From a candidate division WWE3 bacterium RIFCSPHIGHO2_01_FULL_40_23 (GTDB taxonomy: Bacteria; Patescibacteria; WWE3; UBA101185; 2-01-FULL-41-18), in the NCBI GenBank assembly GCA_001772615.1, contig MEUZ01000004.1, positions 10,782 to 74,781 of the forward strand: DNA of 64,000 nt, given 5' to 3'. Below the pieces are notes generated by a model that had not been told where the DNA came from, made no database searches, and worked only from the letters and a program-made list of their open reading frames with translations. Made by a program: the position numbers and the translations under genes. Every line of letters starts with the position of its first letter. The stretch's first letter is position 1. This document shows positions 15,992-23,609 of this stretch, one piece after another.

Positions 15992-17344
15992 TTAGTTATC
16001 GGTTGATTGTGGAGCGTTGCTATTGTTTCCAGGTGTATTATTGTTATTTCCTCCACTCGCATTATCCGTGCCATCGTTAGCACTTTGTTGATCTTTATTC
16101 TTATCCTTCTTTTCCTTTGTGGGTTCAGGTGTAGGAGTAGGAGTTGGAGTCCTAGTCGGTCTTGGTGTGGGAGTAGGCGTAGGGGTTCTTGTTGGCCTCG
16201 GGGTTGGTGTTTGAGTTGGCGTTGGATCGGGCTCGTCTCCATCCCCTGATCCAGAACCTCCCCCACTATTGCCCCCGCTATTTCCTCCTCCGCCACTGTT
16301 ACCTCCACCGGTATTGCCACTACCCCCTTGGTTTCCTCCAGTGTTTCCACCGTCCGTATTGTCACCGCTACTATTATCACCGCTGCTACCTCCACCAGCA
16401 CTCGGATTTTCAGGTTTATCTTCCTTATCCTTATCTGGTTTCCCGCCACCTACCGAATTATCACTTGAATTTCCGTCCGAACCGCCGCCATTGGAATCAT
16501 TATTGCCGTTTGAACCATTATCGGATCCGCTTAAAACGCTTGAACCCCCTTCATTTGTAATGGAATAAATAGACTGTGTGGGATCAGGGTAACCAGAAGG
16601 TGTAGCGCTTTCGCTAGCTTCAAGAATCCTTGTATCCGAAGTCCCCATTATACTTCCATCAGCATCTTTTTGAGGGGATATGAAACCCGCCAGTACAACC
16701 CCTGCTCCCGCGGTAAAAAGAAGAGAGGCTAACTTAATTGCGGGTATCAACTTTTTACCTAACATAAGTGGAAATAACACAAAGGCTTTCTTTCCGCTCA
16801 TAACCGAAGCTCCCCTGACAAGCGCTTTCTCACCTTCTCTTACAACACGGTAAATCTTTACCGCCTCCGGAACGCCGCGAAGAAGCTTTGTACCGGCTGG
16901 TACGGCCCCTATTTCAGTTTTGTTCATTGCGAGATAAACAGCTTCGGTAAAAGATATATCTCCAGGTTCAGTTAGCGGCACAAGTCTAGCGGCCACATTT
17001 ACAGGCTCTCCAAAGACATCGCCATCCTTGACACGAACTTCCCCGCTGTTAGCTGCTATACGAAACTTAATATTCTCTTCAGGGGATACTGTTGCATTGT
17101 GAGTGTTAACCTCCTCTTGAATCCTCTTAGCACACAAAACGGCATTTGTAGGGGATTCAAAAGTAAGCATATAGCCATCACCCAGATTCTTAACAATATT
17201 GCCGCTCTGCTCTTTAGCCGCTGTTGCAACAATAAGTTCTTGTACAGCAAGAAGGTTGTCAACTTGTGTACGGGATAAACCGGAAGTACGGCTTGTAAAG
17301 CCTTCCATGTCAGTAAAAAGGATAGTAAGGTTTCGGGTCTCCAT
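15992..17344 (-). CDS. Class III adenylate/guanylate cyclase with membrane segment and disordered outer tail
   Basis: 450 residues. The N-terminal catalytic domain (1-170) has metal-binding FTDMEGFTS (D12) and NLGDGYMLTF, and the transition-state residues of EPVNVAARL (Asn, Arg). Hydrophobic stretches at about 185-225 would anchor it. The rest is a long Gly/Asn/Ser-rich region followed by Pro-Thr repeats (TPTPRPTRTPTPTP) and a Lys/Gln/Asn tail, all probably outside the cell. Makes cAMP or cGMP; which one cannot be told. Nearly all cyclases place sensors before the catalytic domain, so this order is unusual. TATATT sits 6 nt before ATG 17344. Confidence 0.85.
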   Translation of the reverse strand: METRNLTILFTDMEGFTSRTSGLSRTQVDNLLAVQELIVATAAKEQSGNIVKNLGDGYMLTFESPTNAVLCAKRIQEEVNTHNATVSPEENIKFRIAANSGEVRVKDGDVFGEPVNVAARLVPLTEPGDISFTEAVYLAMNKTEIGAVPAGTKLLRGVPEAVKIYRVVREGEKALVRGASVMSGKKAFVLFPLMLGKKLIPAIKLASLLFTAGAGVVLAGFISPQKDADGSIMGTSDTRILEASESATPSGYPDPTQSIYSITNEGGSSVLSGSDNGSNGNNDSNGGGSDGNSSDNSVGGGKPDKDKEDKPENPSAGGGSSGDNSSGDNTDGGNTGGNQGGSGNTGGGNSGGGGNSGGNSGGGSGSGDGDEPDPTPTQTPTPRPTRTPTPTPTPRPTRTPTPTPTPEPTKEKKDKNKDQQSANDGTDNASGGNNNNTPGNNSNAPQSTDN

Positions 17345-17350
17345 GACTGC

Positions 17351-17379
17351 AATATACTACTATATTTTATCTCAATCAA
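17351..17379 (-). promoter_or_regulatory. Cyclase promoter, leaderless
   Basis: Minus strand TTGATT, 17 nt, TATATT; the -10 ends 6 nt before ATG 17344. No SD. Confidence 0.55.
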
Positions 17380-17446
17380 TAGCTCAATGTCTATACGTTT
17401 AAAGGGCTTTTAAGACGGTCAAATATTGAGTAAAATACACTTGCTT

Positions 17447-17522
17447 GCGACCGTAGCTCAATGGATAGAGCAATTCCCTTCTAAGGAAGAGGTTGCGTGT
17501 TCGACTCACGCCGGTCGCACCA
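17447..17522 (+). tRNA. tRNA-Arg(UCU)
   Basis: 76 nt. Acceptor GCGACCG/CGGTCGC, anticodon stem TTCCC/GGAA with anticodon TCT, T loop TTCGACT, encoded CCA at 17520-17522. Confidence 0.96.
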
Positions 17523-17569
17523 AGAGTTTTGTAATTACAGTGAGAAACCTATAGAAAAAAGTAACGTTT

Positions 17570-17655
17570 GCCCAGGTGGCGGAATAGGCATACGCTTCAC
17601 ACTTAAAATGTGATGCCGAACAGGCGTGTGGGTTCGAGTCCCACCCTGGGCACCA
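17570..17655 (+). tRNA. tRNA-Leu(UAA)
   Basis: 86 nt with a long variable arm (class II). Acceptor GCCCAGG/CCTGGGC, anticodon loop CTTAAAA (TAA), encoded CCA at 17653-17655. No intron. Confidence 0.96.
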
Positions 17656-17675
17656 AGATCAAATTACTGAAAAAC

Positions 17676-17894
17676 ATGGACGAATTTCTTTATAAAGTTC
17701 CATTAATAGGAAGCATTATAAAAAAACAGTACAGCTATTTCAGAAACCACATGGCCCTGACTGATCTATTTCATTTACTGGCTGGGTTCGGACTAGCGCT
17801 TATTTTCTTTACCAGTAGGATGCTACTTGGGTTTGTTATCCTCGGTTTTAGTATTTTGTACCATTTGTATGCGATACTTAAAGTCAGAGATTAG
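17676..17894 (+). CDS. Small two-helix membrane protein
   Basis: 72 residues from ATG 17676. The frame extends back into the tRNA, but that part is not coding. A short amphipathic start (DEFLYKVPLIGSI) is followed by two membrane helices (about 28-45 and 47-68). It is 20 nt after tRNA-Leu and 9 nt before the next gene. Unknown function. Confidence 0.55.
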   Translation: MDEFLYKVPLIGSIIKKQYSYFRNHMALTDLFHLLAGFGLALIFFTSRMLLGFVILGFSILYHLYAILKVRD

Positions 17895-17903
17895 CCGTAA
17901 ACT

Positions 17904-18599
17904 ATGTTTAGCTCCTTAACTCTTAAGGTTAAATTTGCTCTTTTCACTTTAGTACTTCTTGTACTTACCGGAGCAGTTTTGAATTACTCCGAATCTCTCA
18001 AACACAACAGTGAAAAGCTCCCTCCAGGGCTTGAGGAAAAACACAAGTTTAGAAAATGGATTGGAAAATGGAAGGATGAATTCCCTCAATTAGAGGCTGA
18101 TACTTTTAAACAAATAGATGATGGAGAAATAATTTCCTCAACAAACCCAAGATACACGGTTGAAGAACTGAATTTGGAGAAAGTCCAAACCGAAATAGCA
18201 AAATACAAAGGTGAAAGATATGTTGTTATTGCACCTGACAAACTTCAACTTCTTAACTTCAGGGTGTTCTTTTCCAATAATAAGGAAGCAACCTCTTCGT
18301 ATGTTTATTACTTTGGAATACGTGATGACAAAGTTTTGCATGGACCTATTTATGAATGTAAGAAAACAAGCTGCTATTTTGATAAACCATTTTTTGAGGG
18401 GCCTGATCTGTTCTACCTTCCGGAAGTGGAAGAAAAAGTTATTCCAAATAAAGCTATGAAAGGCGCAACATCCACTCCCGCTGTTTATGAACTATACCTG
18501 CATGAATTTGACCTCAAAGCCAACAAAAGAAAAACATATATCTCCACGCAACTTCTTACAGACTTCAGTAAAATACAAGAAGTCCTTGAAGACCTTTAA
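17904..18599 (+). CDS. Secreted or anchored protein of unknown function
   Basis: 231 residues. One N-terminal membrane segment (about 7-26), then a soluble charged extracytoplasmic region with one C-x5-C pair (YECKKTSCYF) and mixed alpha/beta character. Probably co-transcribed with the small membrane gene 9 nt upstream. No family recognised. Confidence 0.6.
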   Translation: MFSSLTLKVKFALFTLVLLVLTGAVLNYSESLKHNSEKLPPGLEEKHKFRKWIGKWKDEFPQLEADTFKQIDDGEIISSTNPRYTVEELNLEKVQTEIAKYKGERYVVIAPDKLQLLNFRVFFSNNKEATSSYVYYFGIRDDKVLHGPIYECKKTSCYFDKPFFEGPDLFYLPEVEEKVIPNKAMKGATSTPAVYELYLHEFDLKANKRKTYISTQLLTDFSKIQEVLEDL

Positions 18600-18654
18600 T
18601 CCACTCCTAACTTAATACTTACAGCAAGATGTGATAAATTAAACATGACTACGG

Positions 18655-18731
18655 CGGGGTGTAGCTCAGTTGGCTAGAGCGCTACGTTTGGGACGTAGAA
18701 GTCGGAGGTTCAAGTCCCCCCACCCCGACCA
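18655..18731 (+). tRNA. tRNA-Pro(UGG)
   Basis: 77 nt. Acceptor CGGGGTG/CACCCCG, anticodon stem CTACG/CGTAG with loop TTTGGGA (TGG), encoded CCA at 18729-18731. Confidence 0.97.
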
Positions 18732-18751
18732 AAGCTGAAAAACTTAAATGG

Positions 18752-18757
18752 TACAAT
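18752..18757 (+). promoter_or_regulatory. -10 element of the rhomboid gene, leaderless
   Basis: TACAAT ends 7 nt before GTG 18765 in the short gap after tRNA-Pro. No SD. Confidence 0.5.
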
Positions 18758-18764
18758 ATAAACT

Positions 18765-19430
18765 GTGATTCCTATTAAAGACAGTGAGCCATCAGGCATA
18801 TTTCCTTTAGCAACTATATCAATAGTAATAATCTGCGCAATTATTCTATTTAACGAGATGTCTCAAGTTAACCTTGAGGAGTTTGTTTTTAAATGGGCAC
18901 TGGTACCGTCACTTATTGACTTTTCAAACTTTTCAACACTTTATCCATTTGTGACATCCATATTTCTCCATGGCGGTTTTTTGCATTTTCTCTCCAACAT
19001 GTGGTTTCTTCTGATTTTCGGAGACAATGTTGAAGCCTCTCTGGGAACAATTAAATATATTATATTTTTCCTACTAGCTGGTATATTTGCTTCCTTTGTT
19101 CAATTTTTATTTCTCGTAGGGAGTAATGTGCCAATCCTTGGAGCAAGCGGCGCCATAGCGGGGGTTCTTGGTTTTTATATGGTCGCTTTCCCAAAAAACA
19201 AAGTAGATACTTTAATTCCTTACATTGGCCTTATAACAACAATTCGTCTTCCCGCGCAAGCTGTTCTTCTAATGTGGTTTGTCACACAGCTCTTTAACGG
19301 GACTGCGGGATTTATTTCAGAAACATCAGCCACTTCAGGAATTGCATGGTGGGCTCATATTGGCGGGTTTATATTTGGAGCTTTTATAGGACTTCTACAT
19401 GGAAACTCGAAAAGGTCTTTTAATGTTTAA
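18765..19430 (+). CDS. Rhomboid-family intramembrane serine protease
   Basis: 221 residues, six membrane helices plus a probable seventh. The catalytic dyad is visible: Ser in GASGAIAG and His in WWAHIGGF; HGGFLHFLSNMWFL supplies the conserved His/Asn of the active-site helix. Cleaves membrane proteins within the bilayer; substrates here are unknown. Start is GTG 18765, fixed by the -10 at 18752-18757. Its stop overlaps the stop of the convergent gene. Confidence 0.9.
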   Translation: MIPIKDSEPSGIFPLATISIVIICAIILFNEMSQVNLEEFVFKWALVPSLIDFSNFSTLYPFVTSIFLHGGFLHFLSNMWFLLIFGDNVEASLGTIKYIIFFLLAGIFASFVQFLFLVGSNVPILGASGAIAGVLGFYMVAFPKNKVDTLIPYIGLITTIRLPAQAVLLMWFVTQLFNGTAGFISETSATSGIAWWAHIGGFIFGAFIGLLHGNSKRSFNV

Positions 19431-19972
19431 TTCTGCTGGAATGTTGTAGTCTCAATTATTTCAGAAAAATAACTTTCTTTAAGCTTTCTTACCTCTTCAG
19501 AATCCGTTGGGTTAAATAAAACTACATATCTTACTTTTATACTTGAGTTATAAGGAAATGGAACTTCCGACACAAAACTCGCTACGGATGAAAGGTCAGA
19601 AGAGAAATTAACTTCTTTATTAACGTGGGTACCGTAGACAACGACTGGCTTTAGATTATTCGTTAGTGGAGAAGTCTCTTTGTAGAAAACAGATCTTGAA
19701 GAAAAACTTACTGGGATAATGTACACATAGCCGAAAAGACCTTTTGAGGAGGTTAAAGATAAGCTAAGTGTAGCTCCTTTAACGGGGCTTTCAGACGCAT
19801 TTAACTCTTTAATAAGAAGATTAGGGGGGTATTTAAAGCTGAAGTTGTGTTCAATGTCTTTATACTTTGCCCAGATATTCCTAGGCCATCTAATATTATC
19901 CCTGTTTATAACTCCATATACAGCAATACCCGCAAGTGCAAGAAAAGATATAATTAAAAGGGCAGATTTCAT
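19427..19972 (-). CDS. Membrane-anchored extracytoplasmic protein
   Basis: 181 residues: one N-terminal membrane segment (3-20), then a soluble domain beginning HNFSFKYPPNLLIKEL and ending in charged helices. The layout resembles the broken gene at 15442-15942 and PsbP-like small lipoproteins common in such genomes (weak similarity by eye). Upstream on the minus strand TTGTAG, 17 nt, TATTAT gives a plausible promoter with a short leader. No function assigned. Confidence 0.6.
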   Translation of the reverse strand: MKSALLIISFLALAGIAVYGVINRDNIRWPRNIWAKYKDIEHNFSFKYPPNLLIKELNASESPVKGATLSLSLTSSKGLFGYVYIIPVSFSSRSVFYKETSPLTNNLKPVVVYGTHVNKEVNFSSDLSSVASFVSEVPFPYNSSIKVRYVVLFNPTDSEEVRKLKESYFSEIIETTTFQQN

Positions 19973-20051
19973 ATGAGCTTTCTAACAACTATAATATACT
20001 CGCAAAATCCTTACTACAATGGTCTAGGCAATTTCTGACTTCCACACAATT

Positions 20052-20079
20052 TTGAACTTTTAGGAAATTATGGTATCTT
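20052..20079 (+). promoter_or_regulatory. Extended -10 promoter
   Basis: TTGAAC, 16 nt, TATCTT preceded by TGG (extended -10). Transcription would begin near 20086, favouring ATG 20091 over ATG 20070 for the lysozyme-like gene. Confidence 0.4.
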
Positions 20080-20090
20080 TTTCACATCTT

Positions 20091-20696
20091 ATGAAAAACT
20101 TTCTGCCCGGAAAAGATTTCACGCTTGTTGCCGCGTGGTTTTTTGCGTCCAATATGATTGTTCTAGTTTTAATTATTATTCTTCTTTCGGTTCCAACAGG
20201 CGCGAGAAGTACAAATGAGGAAAATATCACTTATTCGGTCTTTTCTTCAAAACCTCCGGTTAACGCCACAATATCCGATTCAGTAGAAATAGATGATGCC
20301 AGGGCTGCAATTATTGATCAATATTTCAAAGAACATAAGTGCCCGCTAGCTGGAACCGGGCGAAAAATGGTAGAGCTTTCGGATGAACATAACTTTGAGT
20401 TCTGGTGGCTTCCTGCTATAGCGTGGCAGGAGTCATCCTGCGGAAAAAACATCATTGATGGCTCCTATAACGCGTGGGGATATGGTATTTATGGTGACAA
20501 CGCAAAAAAATTCTCGAACTGGGATGAAGCCATGGAAATAATAGCCAATGACCTTTCCGTAAACTTTTTTGGTAAAGGCCTTGTAGAACCATGTGAGGTT
20601 GAAAGAAGATACACACCCCCTTCTAAAGGGAGCTGGTGTAGAAGCATCAAATACTTTAAAGACGAACTTATCAACTACAAATCCCCCAATATTTAA
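20091..20696 (+). CDS. Membrane-anchored lysozyme-like (lytic transglycosylase-type) protein
   Basis: 201 residues. One N-terminal membrane helix (about 12-36), a linker, then a lysozyme-fold domain: PAIAWQESSCGK gives the catalytic Glu in its usual Q-E-S-S-x-G-K setting, followed by YNAWGYGIYG and NWDEAMEIIA. Three cysteines in the domain may form disulfides. Probably cleaves peptidoglycan outside the membrane. Start at 20091 is preferred from the promoter; 20070 would add seven residues. Confidence 0.7.
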   Translation: MKNFLPGKDFTLVAAWFFASNMIVLVLIIILLSVPTGARSTNEENITYSVFSSKPPVNATISDSVEIDDARAAIIDQYFKEHKCPLAGTGRKMVELSDEHNFEFWWLPAIAWQESSCGKNIIDGSYNAWGYGIYGDNAKKFSNWDEAMEIIANDLSVNFFGKGLVEPCEVERRYTPPSKGSWCRSIKYFKDELINYKSPNI

Positions 20697-20733
20697 ATCT
20701 CCTTTAGTTAATCTGTGATAATATTTAAGCTAG

Positions 20734-20824
20734 GCCGGGATGGCGGAATGGCAGACGCGATGGGCTTAGAACCCATTGGGGTTTCAAAAACCCCGTGGGA
20801 GTTCAAATCTCCCTCCCGGCACCA
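20734..20824 (+). tRNA. tRNA-Leu(UAG)
   Basis: 91 nt, class II with a long GC-rich variable arm. Acceptor GCCGGGA/TCCCGGC, anticodon stem ATGGG/CCCAT, loop CTTAGAA (TAG), encoded CCA at 20822-20824. The last 21 nt plus AG recur exactly at 20980-21002. Confidence 0.96.
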
Positions 20825-21002
20825 AGATCACTTCTAAGCTAATTGGAATCTTCTAGAGCTAAAAAACCAATATAAAAGATTTGAAAGCCGCAGCCCGAGT
20901 TTATCGAGGGCGAGGCGGGGTCGCGAGCGTTAGAAACTCTTACGAACGAAGTGAGTTAGAGCTTCTTACAACTCGTGACCAAATCTCCCTCCCGGCACCA
21001 AG
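20804..21002 (+). repeat. Direct repeat of the tRNA-Leu 3' end flanking a palindromic insert
   Basis: A 23-bp exact direct repeat: 20804-20826 (T-arm end, acceptor strand, CCA and AG of tRNA-Leu) and 20980-21002. The 153 nt between start AT-rich and become GC-rich, with an 8-bp stem (GTCGCGAG at 20920 with CTCGTGAC at 20972, one G-T pair) and inner stems such as AACTC/GAGTT. No integrase or real ORF is inside. It may be a scar of integration at the tRNA, or a small palindromic element that captured the tRNA end. Confidence 0.7.
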
Positions 21003-21008
21003 TAAAAC

Positions 21009-21422
21009 TTACGCAAGGTCAATATTCCAAATCATTATAAAAAATTTCTTTACATTCCTGTAAATCCAGTAGAGAAGAAGATAAAGATGAATTACTGTTA
21101 TAACTTTAGCGCTGACTTCTAAAGAATTATTTAAAAGAAAGGAATAAGCAGGCATGAGGAAAGAAAAACCTATATAGGAAAGAACAACAATCAAAGCAAG
21201 GTACGAAAGCTTCCATAAAAAATCCTGATAGAGAAAGGTTTGGGCTAAAATATCAATGAAAAAAAGGCAAGCGCCAGAAGCTAAAAGAGTTAACACAACT
21301 CTTAAAAACATACCAAGCTCCAGATTTCCAAAATATGAAACAAAAAGTAGATAAAAGGTTAAGGAAAAAAACAGTAAAACGAGATAATAAATTCCCTTCT
21401 CAAGAGTCTGCTCACTTGCCAT
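21009..21422 (-). CDS. Four-helix membrane protein of unknown function
   Basis: 137 residues, four hydrophobic helices, basic C-terminus. ATG 21422 is chosen over TTG 21440 because minus-strand TTGAAG, 18 nt, TATGAA ends 6 nt before it. Divergent from tig. The 3' end is 7 nt from the tRNA-Leu repeat. No family recognised. Confidence 0.6.
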   Translation of the reverse strand: MASEQTLEKGIYYLVLLFFSLTFYLLFVSYFGNLELGMFLRVVLTLLASGACLFFIDILAQTFLYQDFLWKLSYLALIVVLSYIGFSFLMPAYSFLLNNSLEVSAKVITVIHLYLLLYWIYRNVKKFFIMIWNIDLA

Positions 21423-21428
21423 ACTTAT

Positions 21429-21458
21429 TTCATAACACAAAAGCCGTGTTTACTTCAA
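21429..21458 (-). promoter_or_regulatory. Promoter of the four-helix membrane protein, leaderless
   Basis: Minus strand TTGAAG, 18 nt, TATGAA, the -10 ending 6 nt before ATG 21422. Confidence 0.45.
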
Positions 21459-21468
21459 GATTATATGC

Positions 21469-21474
21469 TAAAAT
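21469..21474 (+). promoter_or_regulatory. -10 element of tig-clpP
   Basis: TAAAAT, 9 nt before ATG 21484. No SD; leader of at most a few nt. Confidence 0.4.
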
Positions 21475-21483
21475 ACCGCGGTT

Positions 21484-22326
21484 ATGGAAGTGAAAGTTGA
21501 AAAACTCCCAAAATCAACCGTTAAACTCATAATTAAAATTGAATCCGATAAAGTCAAGGAAACTTACCAGCATGTACTTTCGGAGTTCGCAGAAGAGACC
21601 GAAATGGAAGGCTTTAGAAAAGGCAAAGCCCCACTTCCTCTAGTTGAAAAGACAGTAAAAGAAGGTGACCTTAATGGAGAAACCATAAACCACCTGCTAA
21701 GGCAGTATTACACATCAGCTCTAAAAGAGCACATGATTAAACCCGTTGGTAATCCTAAGGTAATAATCAAGGCTTTCTCAAAAGACGCGGATTTCGAATT
21801 TGAGGCCGAAATTGCAGTTAAGCCAGATATAGCCCTAGGAGACTACAAATCAAAACTTAAACAAGTCCATCTAAAGAAAAACCTTGAAAACAAAGACGAA
21901 AAGCAAAGCCTAAACATTGAAGATGTTATATTCGCTGTATCGGAAGTTTGCGAGGTGGAGTTTTCAGACATTTTGGTAGAAGAAGAAGTAAATAGAATGC
22001 TTGGGAGGCTCCTCCAACAAGCTGAAACCCTCGGATTAAACATAGAGCAGTACCTTTCAGCGCAAAACAAAACAGTTGAACAGCTGCGAAAAGAGTATGA
22101 GGAAACAGCGAAGAAAAACATTAAAGCCGAGTTCGCTTTGTCTAAAGCAATTGAGCAAGAGGACATTAAAGTAGAGGATAGCGAAATAGAAGAAGCCATA
22201 AACGCTGTCCCTGACGAAAAAGTAAGGGAGGAACTTCAAAACGGGACAGACAGGTGGTATATTATCAGTATACTGGCTAAAAACAAGCTTATTAAAAAAT
22301 TAATAGATGAAACGGAGGGTAAATAA
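21484..22326 (+). CDS. tig: Trigger factor without PPIase domain
   Basis: 280 residues against about 430 in typical bacteria. The N-terminal ribosome-binding domain is clear, with the signature GFRKGKAP at 43-50. The remainder is helical and charged, matching the C-terminal chaperone arms; the central FKBP-type prolyl isomerase domain is missing. It should still bind nascent chains at the ribosome exit. Encoded just upstream of clpP, the usual tig-clpP order, with one nt between. Confidence 0.88.
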   Translation: MEVKVEKLPKSTVKLIIKIESDKVKETYQHVLSEFAEETEMEGFRKGKAPLPLVEKTVKEGDLNGETINHLLRQYYTSALKEHMIKPVGNPKVIIKAFSKDADFEFEAEIAVKPDIALGDYKSKLKQVHLKKNLENKDEKQSLNIEDVIFAVSEVCEVEFSDILVEEEVNRMLGRLLQQAETLGLNIEQYLSAQNKTVEQLRKEYEETAKKNIKAEFALSKAIEQEDIKVEDSEIEEAINAVPDEKVREELQNGTDRWYIISILAKNKLIKKLIDETEGK

Positions 22327-22327
22327 T

Positions 22328-22936
22328 ATGTCAACTTCCAAAGGTCAACTAATCCCTGTAGTGGTAGAGAAAGATCCTAAAGGTTTTGAAAGATCGTATG
22401 ATATATATTCAAGGCTTTTAAAAGATAGAATTGTTTTCCTTCAAGACCAAATAGACACTTTTCATGCAAATATAGTAATAGCCCAGCTTTTATTCCTGCA
22501 GGCTGAAAATCCTAAAGAGGATATAAAGCTTTATATAAACAGCCCAGGGGGAAGCGTGTACGCAGGAATGGCGGTTTATGACACTATCAAACACTTATCC
22601 TGTGACATTTCAACTATTGCAGTTGGGATGGCGGCGTCCATGGCTTCTTTAATACTCTCTGCAGGAACCAAAGGCAAAAGGTACGCTCTTCCTAACTCTA
22701 TAGTTTTAATACATCAACCTCTAATGCATGGGCTTGAAGGTCAGGCTTCGGACATTGAAATTCATGCCAAAGAACTTTTAAGGTTAAAAGATATGAGCGC
22801 TGAAGTTTTGGCAAAAAATACTGGTCAGAAAAAGGATAAGATATTAAGGGATATGGATAGAGATTTCTTTATGACTGCAAAAGAGTCTAAAGAATACGGG
22901 ATTATAGATAACGTGTTTGAAGAGAAGAAAGCTTAA
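22328..22936 (+). CDS. clpP: ATP-dependent Clp protease proteolytic subunit
   Basis: 202 residues from ATG 22328, set by GGAGGG at 22314-22319 inside the end of tig. Catalytic Ser in GMAASMASLIL, His in LIHQPLMHG and the Asp region DRDFFMTAKESKEYG are present. Forms the tetradecameric chamber that degrades substrates delivered by Clp ATPases, none of which is encoded here. Confidence 0.95.
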   Translation: MSTSKGQLIPVVVEKDPKGFERSYDIYSRLLKDRIVFLQDQIDTFHANIVIAQLLFLQAENPKEDIKLYINSPGGSVYAGMAVYDTIKHLSCDISTIAVGMAASMASLILSAGTKGKRYALPNSIVLIHQPLMHGLEGQASDIEIHAKELLRLKDMSAEVLAKNTGQKKDKILRDMDRDFFMTAKESKEYGIIDNVFEEKKA

Positions 22937-22939
22937 GCT

Positions 22940-22995
22940 TGGTGGGTCTGTGCCACGTTAAATTTGCGAAAGCAAGTTTTCACGTGGTGGGTCTG
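22940..22995 (-). repeat. Repeat of the tRNA-Val 3' end enclosing a stable hairpin
   Basis: An 11-bp exact direct repeat (22985-22995 in the tRNA and 22940-22950 beyond it) reproduces the last acceptor-strand bases plus CCA. Between them is a hairpin (22953-22987): CCACGT/ACGTGG outer stem, AAATTTGC/GCAAGTTT inner stem and a GAAA tetraloop. The outer stem includes the tRNA CCA end. It may also end the convergent clpP transcript. Same arrangement in principle as downstream of tRNA-Leu(UAG). Confidence 0.65.
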
Positions 22996-23061
22996 ATAGG
23001 ACTCGAACCTATGACCTTCTCGATGTCAACGAGACGCTCTAACCAACTGAGCTACAGACCC
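22985..23061 (-). tRNA. tRNA-Val(GAC)
   Basis: 77 nt on the minus strand. Acceptor GGGTCTG/CAGACCC, anticodon stem TCTCG/CGAGA with loop TTGACAT (GAC), T loop TTCGAGT, encoded CCA at 22985-22987. Confidence 0.96.
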
Positions 23062-23138
23062 CCGCAACCTTAACTATATTAATTAATTACCCTCATTAAA
23101 TCAACTTTAAACCTTCTAGATACGAAATCACATTTTAC

Positions 23139-23166
23139 TTGACAGGAAACCTATAGTCCGTATAAT
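23139..23166 (+). promoter_or_regulatory. Consensus sigma-70 type promoter
   Basis: TTGACA, 16 nt, TATAAT: a perfect match to both boxes, the best in the window. A transcript from about 23173 has a ~30-nt leader with AAGGAG before ATG 23203. Confidence 0.8.
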
Positions 23167-23202
23167 TAGAGAAACTTTAGAGATCATTAAGGAGAAGACA
23201 AG

Positions 23203-23565
23203 ATGGAGCTCTATCTTTTGTTTATCGGGGGTATAACCCTTGTGGGAATTACCCTTTTCCTTGGGGTTTGGGCTTTGTCCAGGATCAGGGTGAGCCTTCC
23301 CGTCACGAGTCTGCCGAAAATCAAAGGGCCTCCTCGGCTTAATGAGCAACCCGCGAAGGCAAAGATCCTTTCTGCATGGAGGTCGGACAAAGGCGCACTG
23401 GTTATTAATACTGCTTCTGCACGTAAGTTCCCTACGACTGCACCAAAGGCTAAAGGCCATGGCTACCGCAAAGCAATGAAAATTGTGAAGGGGCGGGGTA
23501 GGCATCCTCATCTCCACTCAAGAAACGCGCTCAAGTGGGCACGTTTAACTCTTAGAACCGCGTAG
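23203..23565 (+). CDS. Small single-pass membrane protein with very basic tail
   Basis: 120 residues. One membrane helix (about 3-25), then a Lys/Arg/His-rich cytosolic tail with GRGRHPHLHSR near the end. It has its own consensus promoter, an AAGGAG SD and a terminator, so it is expressed as a single gene. GC content and initiation style differ from the leaderless neighbours. The basic tail could bind nucleic acid or ribosomes, but this is speculation; no family recognised. Confidence 0.7.
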   Translation: MELYLLFIGGITLVGITLFLGVWALSRIRVSLPVTSLPKIKGPPRLNEQPAKAKILSAWRSDKGALVINTASARKFPTTAPKAKGHGYRKAMKIVKGRGRHPHLHSRNALKWARLTLRTA

Positions 23566-23572
23566 AACATCT

Positions 23573-23607
23573 AAGACCGTCGCACACGCACCTGTGGCGG
23601 TCTTTTT
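23573..23607 (+). terminator. Intrinsic terminator
   Basis: AAGACCG...CGGTCTT stem with a CACA/TGTG inner part, followed by T5. Ends the small membrane gene; also just past the 3' end of the convergent truB. Confidence 0.8.
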
Positions 23608-23609
23608 AC

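Noticed and set aside
16100..16240. Tandem repeats that could suggest a CRISPR array
   Set aside because: They are short codon-level Pro-Thr repeats without regular spacers. No CRISPR array or cas gene was seen anywhere.
16007..16568. Open plus-strand frames opposite the cyclase
   Set aside because: They exist because the Gly/Asn and Pro-Thr repeats leave several frames open; the minus strand has the cyclase domain and promoter.
20881..21063. 60-residue plus-strand frame after tRNA-Leu
   Set aside because: It translates the palindromic insert and the duplicated tRNA end; no start signal and composition unlike protein.
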